From Lota lota (Eukaryota > Chordata > Actinopteri > Gadiformes > Lotidae), in NCBI GenBank assembly GCA_026745465.1, contig JACYXH010000172.1:1495001-1559000 (forward strand): DNA of 64,000 bases, written 5' to 3'. The stretch's first letter is position 1; each line of letters opens with the position of its first letter. Below are positions 45,860 to 57,496 of this stretch, piece after piece. The notes under the pieces were generated by a model, which was not told the origin of the DNA, did no database searches, and worked only from the letters and a program-made list of their open reading frames with translations. Both the position numbers and the translations under genes were made by a program.

Positions 45860-47590
45860 TTTATCCTGGTGTCCAATACCAAATCAAATCACAAGTCACG
45901 CTTTTGGAATTAGGTGTTTGCATACCTAGAATATTATTGGAAAAAATGAAATAAAGAATTGTCTCCCAATATTAATGTTTTAATGTTTAATTATTTAATT
46001 AATGTTAAATAAGAGAGCCAGTGAGCCAAATCAAGCATAGCCATGGGTGACCCGATTGATGAAAAATGAATGGCTGCTTTGAGAGCGGACATAATTGGGG
46101 CGATTAATGGCTTCAGCAAAAAATTAAAGCTCATTCTGTGGTGCATGTCTAAGAAAGCACTTCCTTCTCAGAAGATGTGTCGGATATAGCAGTGACTTTG
46201 TGGACAGCAAGTGTGCCAAACATGCAATAATTCTGGGTTCGAAGCCACACGTCTACACAACATTTAGTCAGTCGTGACTGAACACAACATTGATCGAACA
46301 CGAGAGGAAAGTACTTTACTATGGCAGAAACAAAAGTGCAAAACAGCCAGTCCTTGACTAGAGACGGGCAAAATAATTACTTGGATACGATATATATAAA
46401 ATAATTTGTCCTTACTTCGAACAAATGGAAAACAAAAACAATTGTTGGATCCTATTCCACAGGGGTGTACTAGCAGTGTAAATGCACGTGTCGCTCCTAA
46501 CCCTTAACATCGGGTATGTTTCTTTCATTTTTCTCGGCGCATCAGCGTGGAGCAGACCTTTTATTAGGGATACGCGATACACCTGTGTTTTGACACCACT
46601 GTCAAAAGGCCTCCATCATCCGCTGAAAACAAGCATTCTCCATGTGGTGTCGAGTATGAGAAGCAGGATATGGGATGGCCCGCAGCGAAAGAGCCCACTG
46701 TATCTGATCTGACCTTTCAACACCCTTAACATGACTTACCACCGCTTGTTCAGTGAGAAAATGATATTTTCTTTTAGCCGCACAAAAATGATTTACTTAT
46801 ATTATCCGCATGCGTGACCGCAAACTCTCTAACCTCCCTTGGCTTCATTCAGATTAATTTAATACACCTTAATAAACTCCACATGATATATCACAGAGAA
46901 TTGAAATTTCTTTAGTCATTTACTCATCAGATCTCTGCTACCTTACACTTATCTGCTGCTTACACAAAGGCACAAATCAAATTATTTTGTATTCATAATA
47001 TTACATCTCAGCTTAGCCATTCAACTCGCTATTTAACGCCAAACAATAAATACAAAATAAAAAAGGACTTTACAGTAAATTATGCTAACGTTCAGGTAGG
47101 GCATCAGGCCAACTGCAGAAGCATTTCTAGTTCAAGGTGATCGAGTCAAGTGGAAACCATAATGGCCACTTGCTTGACTCAATACTTTTGACAAAATGAA
47201 GATCTGCTCACCAAATAACTACGACCTTTCAGAGGAGGTCAAATGCATAACAAAACTACCGCGGTAACATAAAATTTAGCTGCATTCCGAACAAAGACCA
47301 GCCTACACCCCAAAAGGTAGTGGTGGTATGTAACTTCTGGACTAAATGTGTTTGACACGTACATACATCATGTACTAAGTTTGCTCATACATTCATAATT
47401 TCACGTTATCCTTTTATCAAACCGCATAATGCCTCGATTCCTGGAAGGTCGGTGGCCATCATCCATTTTTTATGTCGTTAGCATACTCTGCCAATCATTT
47501 TTGGACGACATTAATCAATGTGACATTGTGAGGACGACGCGAATGCCAGCCACCTTCATTCAATGAAAAAACACACACTTTGCAAGTCAA
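45860..47590. other. intergenic, no gene seen
   Basis: A SINE-like piece near 46190-46275 (GGGTTCGAAGCC B-box) and a short hairpin at 47147-47187 (CGAGTCAAGTGG / CCACTTGCTTGACTC). Otherwise unique AT-rich DNA. Confidence 0.65.
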
Positions 47591-47597
47591 AACCTTT

Positions 47598-47765
47598 GCT
47601 CCACCAGGTTGTGTGGTTGTGGTGGCTGCATTTGTTTTTCGTCTAGTGTGTATGTATGCACACTTGACAAAAAACTAAATAGGGGCCACCGCAACCACAC
47701 AAACTTTGCTCTTTATAATCCAATCTAATTTCATACCTGGTGGAGCAAGGATTTTTGCTCCACCA
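47598..47765. mobile_element. fold-back element with TTGCTCCACCAGGT ends
   Basis: Outer repeats TTGCTCCACCAGGT (47599) and ACCTGGTGGAGCAA (47737-47750); inside, GTGTGGTTGTGGTGGC pairs with GCCACCGCAACCACAC, and TTTTTCGTCTAGTGTG with CACACTTGACAAAAA. A further copy of the end lies at 47756. No ORF. Confidence 0.8.
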
Positions 47766-48195
47766 AGGTTTTTTAAATATATATATTTTTTTAATGTTTT
47801 ATTTATTCACTGTACTTTTTTTTTATCATCATATACTGAGCTAAGCCATCAAGTTGTCAAGTTATTTTAAGTCCCAGGTCAATTAAATCCAAACAATGAA
47901 ACGTGTTAATTAATTTAAAAAAATTGATGTTATTAGTCATCCATCAAAGTTTGATAAAGAAGATGTCATTTAATATGGTAAAATTGTGTTTCAAAATGGC
48001 TATAATTGCTGATTCTTGATTTTTCCAAGATATACTGGAAAACATTTGTTATGACTTTGACGGTGCACACTAGATGCCACAATACTAAAACAAACCTTAA
48101 TTGAAGGAAATTAGGGAATTGGGTGACCAGGGACGTTAAGTCGTGTTCCTACCACTCCACACTACCACTTGGCTTTGCACACTTCCATGTAGTAT

Positions 48196-48262
48196 AGGGT
48201 TTTTCAACCTGTTGTGCCACTGGTGGTACGCGAGGGTACTGCAGTTGGTACCAGGGATTTTA
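48196..48262. mobile_element. hAT-like terminal fragment
   Basis: TAGGGTTTTTCAACCTGTTG followed by GCCACTGGTGGTACGCGAGG has the look of a hAT end. No second end recognised. Confidence 0.4.
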
Positions 48263-48724
48263 TTCTTGAAACAGACAAATTTAGAATAATAGAAAATATA
48301 ACATCTGTTTATTTACCTCACGAGCAGCAGATATAAGCTGTTGTGTTTGTGGTTACTGGCCCTTAACTTTAGCCATTGTTGTCGCGCACAATAAAATGAG
48401 GACAGCACGATTCAGGCCTACAACATGCCTTTCTATATCTACGTTGCAACTGAAAACACTGTGATTATAAAATGAGAAGGATAGGAAAGGTAGAAGAATC
48501 AGATAGGGTGGTGACATCATGTTATGCTAAACCAAGTAACTCTACAGCGATGTGAATTACTTTAAAGCTGCTGTAGGATAGATTTGAGAGTTGTAAAGAG
48601 GGAGAGCAGAAAAGAGCAATATTTTGAAACTGAACCAAAGGAACCTCTTTGGAAGAGAAAAAGAACAGAAAGAAATAAGAACAAAACAGAATGTTTTTTT
48701 TCTCTCTTAATCGATTGTTCTATC

Positions 48725-48790
48725 GATTAAGGCGCTGGGGAGGGTGGTGCGGACGGCACAGCACATCTCTGGATGTGAGGCCCTTTTCAC
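48725..48790 (+). pseudogene. short LINE fragment
   Basis: Translates KALGRVVRTAQHISG, similar to the LQRVVRTAQ motif near the LINE C-terminus. Very short. Confidence 0.35.
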
Positions 48791-49389
48791 ACCATGTCAT
48801 TAACATGCGTCTCCACATGCGTCTCGAGTGACCACTTGTGATTGGGTGTCACTTCCTCGCTCCATAAGCAAATAAACATGTACATCATTTCCGTTTGCAA
48901 AGACTAAATGGGTTGTTATTTCTAACTGAAGGGAGGCAGCGATGCACTTCCACGTGCCCAGACTGCCATAAATAAAAAGAAGAAGAAATCGAAACAATAC
49001 AGACTTGGCAAACCATATCGCCCAAAATGACGCATCTCTATGGGCTTTATTACATTTGCAGACTTTGTGGACAAAGCCAGCTTCCACAAGTGGAGGATTT
49101 AGATTTACTTTAATATGACGCCGTTTGCGCGCAAATGAATACGTACTTCTACTTACGCAGACGACGTCAGTTGACTGGGTGGGGGGGCATTGTCCTTCAA
49201 TGCATCCCAGGACACATTTGCGTACACACTGCTGAAAGAATGTGGCCATATGCGCCAAGACCACCTCCGAATGTGGTCTGAGCGATCGTATCTCAATGCG
49301 TCTTGGGTCCATTCACACCTGTACTTAGCGCTGTCCACTTGTAAACAGATCGCCCGAGACGAATGCTAATGCCAGCTGGGAACATGGCC
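48791..49389. other. intergenic, no gene seen
   Basis: A 170-codon minus frame (48800-49312) has no domain I recognise and no splice context; treated as chance. Confidence 0.6.
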
Positions 49390-49866
49390 TGAGCTGCCCA
49401 GTCCAAACGAGCTGTACACCCAGCGGTGCCTCAGGATGTCTGTGAGAGTCATTAAGCCTGTTCCCCGTGCTGCCCTCAAGCAGGAGATTCTCAGTTTTGT
49501 CAAAACACACACCAGCAGACTGTACAGCAACTGTAAAGCTGAGGTACAGCTTTCTCCCTCAGGCCACGAGACTTCATTAAAAAAAAAAAACACGCACACA
49601 CACATACACACATGCAATCTAACCATCTATGCAAACTTACCATCTGCGCAATAACTGATCATTTATTGTATATGCACCCTATATTGCTTTTTACATTTAT
49701 TGCCCCTCTATCCCCCTTTCTGCTTTCATAACCTATTGCTGCTACAGATATACATATTTTATGTATCTTATGTTTTATCGATTATCTTTTATCTTGCATA
49801 TACTAGACTTTCACAAGAGTGTACTTGTACAACCGGAGTGACTATAAACATATTGAATCTTGAATA
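49390..49866 (+). mobile_element. probable LINE 3' end
   Basis: Weak coding trace to about 49560, then a 3' UTR-like stretch (CGCAATAACTGATCATTTAT) and a terminal AACATATTGAATCTTGAATA, as in fish LINE tails. Family not fixed. Confidence 0.35.
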
Positions 49867-50235
49867 ATTGATAATTCAATTGAATTTAGACATTCGATTG
49901 CAAACCGTAACCTTACTTGGCTACTGCCACATCTTGGCTGCTGACGGTCACCTAGTGCTTAGGTGATCTACACATGTGTCATACTTTTGACATTTGGTAA
50001 CATTAGCTTGGAGAGCTCGTTGTTTCTTTTTTGGTGGTGTGGCCAGGGCAGCCAATCGGAAACGAATGAGGAGAGACAAGTGCTAACTGACAAATAATGG
50101 AAACACTACACTCTGGCTAGAGCGCGCTACTGGGTACACTGTGCCTCTATAAATACATTTTCAGCTTTATTTTGAAATTTTTGTAAGGACAATTCACTAC
50201 TTTCTTTCCTAGAGTCCCTACTAGAAACGACGTCC

Positions 50236-50290
50236 TAGGGTGGTAGTAGTGGTGGTGGTGGTGGTGGTGGTGGTGGTGGTGGTGGTGGTG
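50236..50290. repeat. (GGT)n microsatellite
   Basis: About 55 bases of TGG/GGT with a TAG interruption at the left. Confidence 0.95.
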
Positions 50291-51146
50291 GGGTCGAGGC
50301 TACATCCACAATGGTTGCTGGAAGGCTGGAGCATGCACGGTGTGTGCAGAGTTGAGCACACGTGGACCCTTGTGTGAGATATGAGGCCGATCATTGTGGG
50401 GAAGTAGAAAACATTAATACTGAATATATACACAGAAACACCCACACACGTACACATGCATAAGACCCATACATGGCACCCAGCCACAAACATTCTTGAA
50501 ATGCACAAACCACACAGAATAATATGCATCTTGACACTTAAATGCAAAAATGCTAAGTATAAAGACATACCCGAGGTGGCTAGCATTTTGGTAGCATAGC
50601 GATGAAATAGTTATATTTCTTTGAACATGCATTTCAGTTCAAGAGTCTCATTAAAATGAAAGAAAATTGTACTGGAATTGCCTTATTGATGAACAGACAA
50701 TTTAAAGGACAGTGATGACACCTAGAGGGCAGAAATCCATAAAACAAATCCAGAAACCCATAAGGGACTATGATGTATGGCTAAATGAGCGGTTGGGTGG
50801 GAGTAATTGGGAAAGCTGCCTTAGCAATAACTCTGTTGAGCCAACTTGTAACAACATAAGAAAAGGTACATTTAAAGCTGCAAAAGCACACACTTTATAT
50901 ACATATGGAAACAGACTGTGTTAAAGACAGGGTAACTCAGAATATTACAAATACTACATGGAATCATACATCAAAATTTGTTCTTGAAGTACATATCTTA
51001 ATAACACACCGCCTCGCTCTCAAAAGTGTCTCAGTGTCTGGTTTTCCAGTATGCTTTCCATTGCCGTGTCACGTGTTCGGTGTTCGAAGGTCCGCGACTG
51101 AAACAATCTGACACAACAGGGGCAGATCTAACAGAGGTCTGTCTGT

Positions 51147-51149
<3 letters not shown>

Positions 51150-51191
<42 letters not shown>
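51150..51191. repeat. poly(C) homopolymer, 42 bases
   Basis: 42 consecutive C as given, the longest C/G run in the window. The exact length may reflect assembly. Confidence 0.93.
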
Positions 51192-51719
51192 AGTCAAACG
51201 GATATGTGCCGCCTGGTGAACCGGACCTGAGTTCTACCGCTAATCTCATTTGTACGATTCAATGGGAAAAAAGGAGGAATGGCTCAGCCTGATTGGGTTT
51301 CTAAACAACCCACCGTCCAGGCGTAGCTCATGTGTATGCTGCTGTCCCAGATGGTCCTCCCAGGCCTCCGTAGCAAGCTAAGGAACTCTTTGGCCGGGCC
51401 CGGTTCGGCCCGCCACAGAGTGAGAGAAAGACAGAAAGCGAGTTTTGAAACACAACTTGTTTGTACATGGGTGTTGTGTTGGTGTGACAACTTACACTTT
51501 CCCCTTTTGAACAACTCAACTAAATGTTAGGTTATTCCAGTTTAGCAATTCCTCCATATTTGCCAAAACAAATATATTCATTTCAATCAAATCCAAACCA
51601 TATCCTCAATTTGTACAGAATATTTGTGTTCCAATTGTAAGCGTGTTCTCATATCATATCTCATAATTATCACAACTTCTAGTCCAAAATGAAAAAAATA
51701 TCAAGCAACCTTGAGATAG

Positions 51720-51966
51720 CTAGATAGAGAGAGAGAGTGATAGACAGAGAGAGAGAGATAGACAGAGAGAGCGATAGACAGAGAGAGAGAGGGAGAGAGA
51801 GATAGAGAGAGAGGGAGAGAGAGCTAGACAGAGAGAGGGAGAGAGCGCGATAGACAGAGAGAGGGAGAAAGAGAGATAGACAGAGAGAGGGAGAGAGAGC
51901 GGGAGAAAGAGAGCGATAGACAGAGAGAGGGAGAGAGAGCGATAGACAGAGAGAGAGGGAGAGAGA
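51720..51966. repeat. GA-rich minisatellite
   Basis: Variable units of GAGAGAGAGCGATAGACAGA with GGGAGA joints. Purine-only on this strand except for scattered T/C. Confidence 0.93.
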
Positions 51967-53222
51967 AATAACATGGCGAAAAGTGCGTTTTTGAGTGTTT
52001 TAAGAGAGACAGGCTGCGAGAGGTGGAGGTAAGAGGGCTGGAAGACAGTTCAGGCGATGATCAATAGACATGCAAAGGACATGGTGTTTTAGTGTCCTAA
52101 CATTTCTGCATCTCCCCGTCTCAGGAGGCGGGACAGAGGTCTGACAGAGGTCAGACAGGGGATGGAGATATCGCCTGTCGTTCTGTTCTCATGATAAAAG
52201 TTAAAAACAGAACGCCCAACGGCGATGGAACGTGACAGATTTCAGGCGATTAATTATCCAGACCAGCTGGAACCTCATTTGTCAATCAACCATGGTGTTG
52301 GGGAGCAGAAATAAACATCATGCGAATACGCTGTTGTGACAGGGGAGTGTGAACGTGGCCAGGCCTTCGAGCAAGGTTAGTAACAATGTGAATTTCTTCA
52401 AATGTGCTATATGTCTCACGTTGTTTATGATCCTAAGTGAGAAGGAACAGCTTAGACAGAGTGACCTCTGTCAAAATTGCTGGCTATTCCATAGCCCAAT
52501 ACTGTGTACTCAGTATCCAAACCACAATTTAGTAGCAACTTAGAAGTAGTATAGTTAGCATATAGCCTGGCTGGACTTTTTCACTTGCTTCGGATATGAC
52601 TCAAGTGTATTTGGGATGCAACCATTCCAAAACATTATTTCCCGTCAGTCTGTCCTGACACAGCTGTGTGCTTTGAGGGTTAAGAAAAAACAATGCATTT
52701 CGTTTGAAAGATGAAAATGTTGTGTTGTTATCTTACTTCGGAGATTTCAACGATTATCATTCTCGTCATGACGGTCGGTAGCAGTGGGTCCTGATGTGCT
52801 TCCTGATGGGGAATGGAGGGGAGAGGGGAGAGCAGAGTTAACAGAATCAAGTCATTGGTTAGTATTAGTACACCAATCGTCCCCCCCCCCCCGTCCCCGT
52901 CCCCAACCCTCCCCCATCACTGTCTTTCTATAGATCGTGCCGGGTGTGTTTTGTATTCTTAGTTTGTATTCTTGTATTCTTTAGTAACACCTACATTTTG
53001 CCAATTAGCTGAAGTGTGTGATGGATGCCAGTATATGAGCAGGTGCTAATGAGAGACATGTCACACATAGTCATCATTTTATGGGGGGGGGGAATATATC
53101 CCCTTTAATGTTTAGAACAGAGGACTTTGAATTTGAAAAAAACACTATAACGTTACTCATAGACACAATGATGGCTCCGACAGGCTGTTTGCCCTGGGTC
53201 TTTTTTTACTCTGAGAAACACA

Positions 53223-53226
<4 letters not shown>
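51967..53226. other. intergenic, no gene seen
   Basis: 52010-52330 is repeat-poor and balanced in composition, with GGCGATTAATTATCCAGACC-type homeodomain-like sites; it could be a regulatory element. C tract near 52881. No coding exon recognised. Confidence 0.6.

Positions 53227-53227
<1 letters not shown>

Positions 53228-53270
<43 letters not shown>
53228..53270. repeat. (CA)21 microsatellite
   Basis: About 43 bases of CA. Confidence 0.95.
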
Positions 53271-53272
<2 letters not shown>

Positions 53273-54095
53273 GTTGTGATCTCAGTCAGCAGTGGCACAG
53301 CGTCTCCTCCTGTGCCCCAGCACCATGCGTACTGGCAGGTTGATTACCGTGGAATGACAGCTCTTCCATACTCTTTTCACATAAACAACAACAACAACAG
53401 GAAAAGCAGCCACAGTTGTCAAAGAACAAATACGGAAAAAATACGGAAATAAAATGTAGGATGGAAAATGGTTCCGTCCTAAATTATTTAATGTTTGAGG
53501 TTCCCTAGCCTTGCACTTTGGTATGCAAGTGCACGTTTAAATTGGCCAATTTACATTTCCTGTAAGTGTAGAAGCCTTGAGTAAATCCAGGATAAATGTT
53601 TTTACTGTCTAGTATCTGCAGTAATACCACTCTGGGAAAATGGAATACATTCATTCATGACGTTATACAAAAAGCCTTTTCACGCTTTTTCCTGTAAAGC
53701 TTTGCTTAAAAAATACATCAACAAATTTCACCAAAATCCTGTCGACATATAGATGGATTTTAAATAGATAAATGCAATTTGGTGGATGCTTTTATTCAAA
53801 GCTCCTTAGAATCCTGCGACCGTGTACATTAAATGGGTGGGAATCGAACACTGAACCCTAGAAGTGTAAATGCCTTGCTTTACTGACACTACTACTACCA
53901 AAGCTCCCCGTCATGACCGCAAACATTCCTCAACAGAGGAACAGTCTGTGCCGATTCCATCTAAGGGCAGGATTTATTTTGCGGTGGGCTGGGGGTCGGG
54001 GTGAGGGGTTCGTCCCCAGTTCATAAGAGAATTTTTTTTTTTATAAGCTTTTTAAAATGAGGTAATGGTTTACAGGCTTTCATTTGGGTCACCTC

Positions 54096-54480
<385 letters not shown>

Positions 54481-54554
54481 ACAGCAAATAAAGATTGATA
54501 ATCCTGGAGGATTGTATGGAAAGCCATTAAGGACAAAACCGTCTGGGAAAATGC

Positions 54555-54850
54555 GCCTTAAAGGATAACTTTAGGCTTTTTGAACCTGGAGCCTATTTTC
54601 ATATTTCTATTAATTCATTTTGGGTCCTGGGGACTGATGCAGACAACAATCTTTGACATTGGTCCGGTATTGAGCGAGAACGTTGCAGCCGCAATCCACA
54701 AAAATGGTTGCAATGTAATCCTTAGGGTCAACTGCACACCGTAAATGTCGGTCCTCTAATAGTGCTTGTTTTGCCACTGACATGCTCCGATTTGTACCAT
54801 CAGTGTCACATTATCGAACGGATCCCTACAGACGAATACAACGAATACAA
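54555..54850. mobile_element. interspersed repeat remnant
   Basis: AAAGGATAACTTTAGGCTTT followed by GGAGCCTATTTTC and TTGGTCCGGTATTGAGCGAG is familiar as a common fish repeat of DNA-transposon type. One copy only here; ends not fixed. Confidence 0.4.
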
Positions 54851-54899
54851 ATACAGCAGAAGAAATGGCTAATGACTAAGCTATTGAATCAGGATTAAA

Positions 54900-56250
54900 T
54901 CAACATTAGTGAAACGCTGTTGCCGTGACATTTACCTTCCTGAAATCCGCACAGTGGATTGTACAGTGGAGAGTTTCTCCTGTCTTCTTTGGAATCAATC
55001 CAACTGCTTTTTGCTCGATGGGTACCCCTCGGTTTAAAGGCGGGTGCATACACGGTGCTGGGCAGAGAAATGCCCTCTGAGACATGAGTGTTTGGATTTC
55101 TGCACAGAATTCCAGATGCATAAAAACACCTGTGAGGTGAGAATGCACGTATGTTTCCGTACCTTAGACACCACGCGTACTCCAGTGGGCTGCGGCGACA
55201 CCGTGAGCATAAGGCCGAGATAGATAGTGCATGTAAAAATACGTTATGATAAAGGCCCTTTTGAGGAAACAGAAAACGGGAATAACAGACAGGGCGGGGG
55301 TGTGCCAGTCCACCCCTAGCCGTGGGATGCCTGGGATTTGGTGGATTATAGGAGTTGACGGGATGTGGACTCTAAGCTCGTTCGAGGGCGCACACTCTCA
55401 GGACAATTGGTATGTTTGAACAGAGAACCCCTTGCTTTTGTCCTGTTTCAACAAGCACAAAAGTACTGTTTTAACATCACTTCGGTCTCCCAAGTGGGAC
55501 TCTGAACTGCTCTGAGTTATGGCACATCAGAGGAAGACTGTGGTGCCATAGCCTGAGGTCCAGAATAGCAGAGAGATAGTTGATATGATGGTTATGCTCC
55601 CCCCCCATCTCTAAGACCAGACTTGTAGTTGAGAAAGTAAAGCCTTTCCTTGTCATAGAGTGTAAGTGAGTACCACCAGCAACATTGATTTGCAGTCCAC
55701 TGAAAAAAGTGAAATCCAATCCCAGCACTACAGGAAAGGCAAATGTCTGGGGAGAAAACACAAATACAGAGATCAACCACCTCTTCATGCAGGCCATCCC
55801 ACCTTCCCCATCATCTAGATACAGGGACCCCCCGGTCCATGGATTAGGCTTAGCATTTGGGCTATTGATGATGTCCCATGGCCGCTCATTTAACAGTGTG
55901 TAAGAGTACTTTGTATCAAGGACAGCAGGTCCCTGCCAATGCCCTATGGACAATGGCACTACAACTGTTGAGGAACAGAAATGCTGAAGATTGGGGGGTG
56001 AAAACATTTGAGGTTACAGAAGCTGTCTTAACAGATGAATGGGTTACTGCATTCGCAGAGGGGTGACACCTTTTTACATTCCAGGGCTGCTCTGAACGAC
56101 GCTGAGAATAATTGAAGGGCTTCAGTGGATTGTAATTAGGACAGGAGTTTGGAGCATGACTACCCTTACACCTCCAACAATAAACCCAAGTACGGTTGGT
56201 GGACAGGTTTTGCCGAGGGGGATTAGATGGGTGGTTTGCTTCTCATTTAG
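54900..56250 (-). pseudogene. Gypsy-like retrotransposon polyprotein remnant (zinc knuckle, protease, RT start)
   Basis: Read on the minus strand, from high to low coordinates. A zinc-knuckle-like CWRCKGSHAPNSC near 56190-56150 (one residue short of the usual spacing). An aspartic-protease-like stretch with VVVPLSIGHWQGPAVLDTKY and FPVVLGLDFTFFSGLQINVA; the active-site triad reads DTK where DTG/DSG is expected. Then an RT start, GLIPKKTGET and FRKVNV (compare VPKKDG and YRKVN). Stops and frameshifts separate the pieces. 56250-56760 may be more gag. Dead element. Confidence 0.65.
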
Positions 56251-56767
56251 CCACTTGTTTGTTCAGGTTTTCCGTTGATCATCCTAAATTGAAATAGATG
56301 TTGTGTTTATCCTTTGCTAGCTGCTGTCTCAACTGTACCAGCTCATCCACAGTCTGGCTAACCTGGTGTCCATATATTTGAGCATGAGTTTTAGGACTGT
56401 TTCCTCTGGCATGGTTGGTTCCCATTGGTTAGTATTAGTATGGCAAAGTCCTACATAATAATACAATACATAAAGGCAAAGTCCCAGATACTTTCATCCT
56501 CCCCTTGCACATCACATCACAAAGAGAAACCTACCCTCAAAGTCTTCCTAGGTATGGGTAGAGTTGCTATCAGCTCTGCATCTGATTGGGGATTCAACGC
56601 TCGACAATCGTGGCATTTTCCAGCTACAGCAGGGGCTCATGGCTGTCATCCATCCTTCCAAAGGAGGGAAACTATAGCTGAATGGGACTCCTTTGACACA
56701 CGTGGGTATAAGAGTCTCTGTTCAATCCTGTCCAGGGGTTTCGATGTGGAATCCCTATAGAGCAGAT

Positions 56768-57314
56768 GCAATTTTATTACTTCAAAGTAGAAGACATCAA
56801 GAGAGCAGTAAATGTGATTGTTTGACATAAGGATTGTCATTGATTGGTTTATTGCAATAAATCAGGTTGTTTTTCCTCCACAATGTTTTTTTTGTGTGCC
56901 GTCTGGGGTGCCATTTTTTATGTAGCAGTTTATTTCAATGTGCTGGGATGCCAGTCAGGACATGGCTTGACAAGTGAAATAGTCGAGTCTAGTCACCTAT
57001 CAACAAGACGACGTATGGATCTCATTTTAAACATGTATAAGACAAACCAATAATCAATAAACCACAGTGAACTGTTTTCCAATCAACAACCACACAAAGC
57101 TGGAAATAACACAACACAGAGTTTTTGTTGGAGTTCGAAAAAATACATAATTAGAGTTCAGAATACAAATTCAGTTCAGTTAAAAAAAAAGAAAATCGAC
57201 TGAGTTTTCTAGTGTTTAAAGATAAAGATGCTACGCTATGTTAAAATAAATGTGCGACAGGTACACTGGCACTGGAAAAAAAGAAGAATCAATAATCTCT
57301 CTCTCCCCCCTATT
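56768..57314. other. otos 3' flank
   Basis: Contains TTTATT at 56929-56934, i.e. AATAAA on the minus strand about 380 bases after the otos stop, a possible poly(A) signal. Nothing else recognised. Confidence 0.5.
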
Positions 57315-57496
57315 CTACTCGTCTTGCTCGTGGGCGCCGTAGCCGAGGCCGTTGGCGGACGGGAAGTGAGCCCAGAACGTCCGGGCGAGCTCGTCCATCT
57401 TCTCGTAGCCGCCGTGTCTCCTGAGCTCCTCCACCCAACCGAAGAAGTCGGACGAGCTCATCGCCCAGTTGGGAACACCGCGCTTGACTCTCACGT
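57315..57496 (-). CDS. otos: otos exon 2 (mature otospiralin domain)
   Basis: The acceptor ATTTCTCCCAG completes an Asp codon, followed by VRVKRGVPNWAMSSSDFFGW, VEELRRHGGYEKMDELART, FWAHFP and a TAG stop after HEQDE. GC-rich relative to the flanks, as expected for coding sequence here. Confidence 0.9.

Noticed and set aside
48800..49312. 170-codon minus frame
   Set aside because: No domain, no similarity I recognise, no supporting context.
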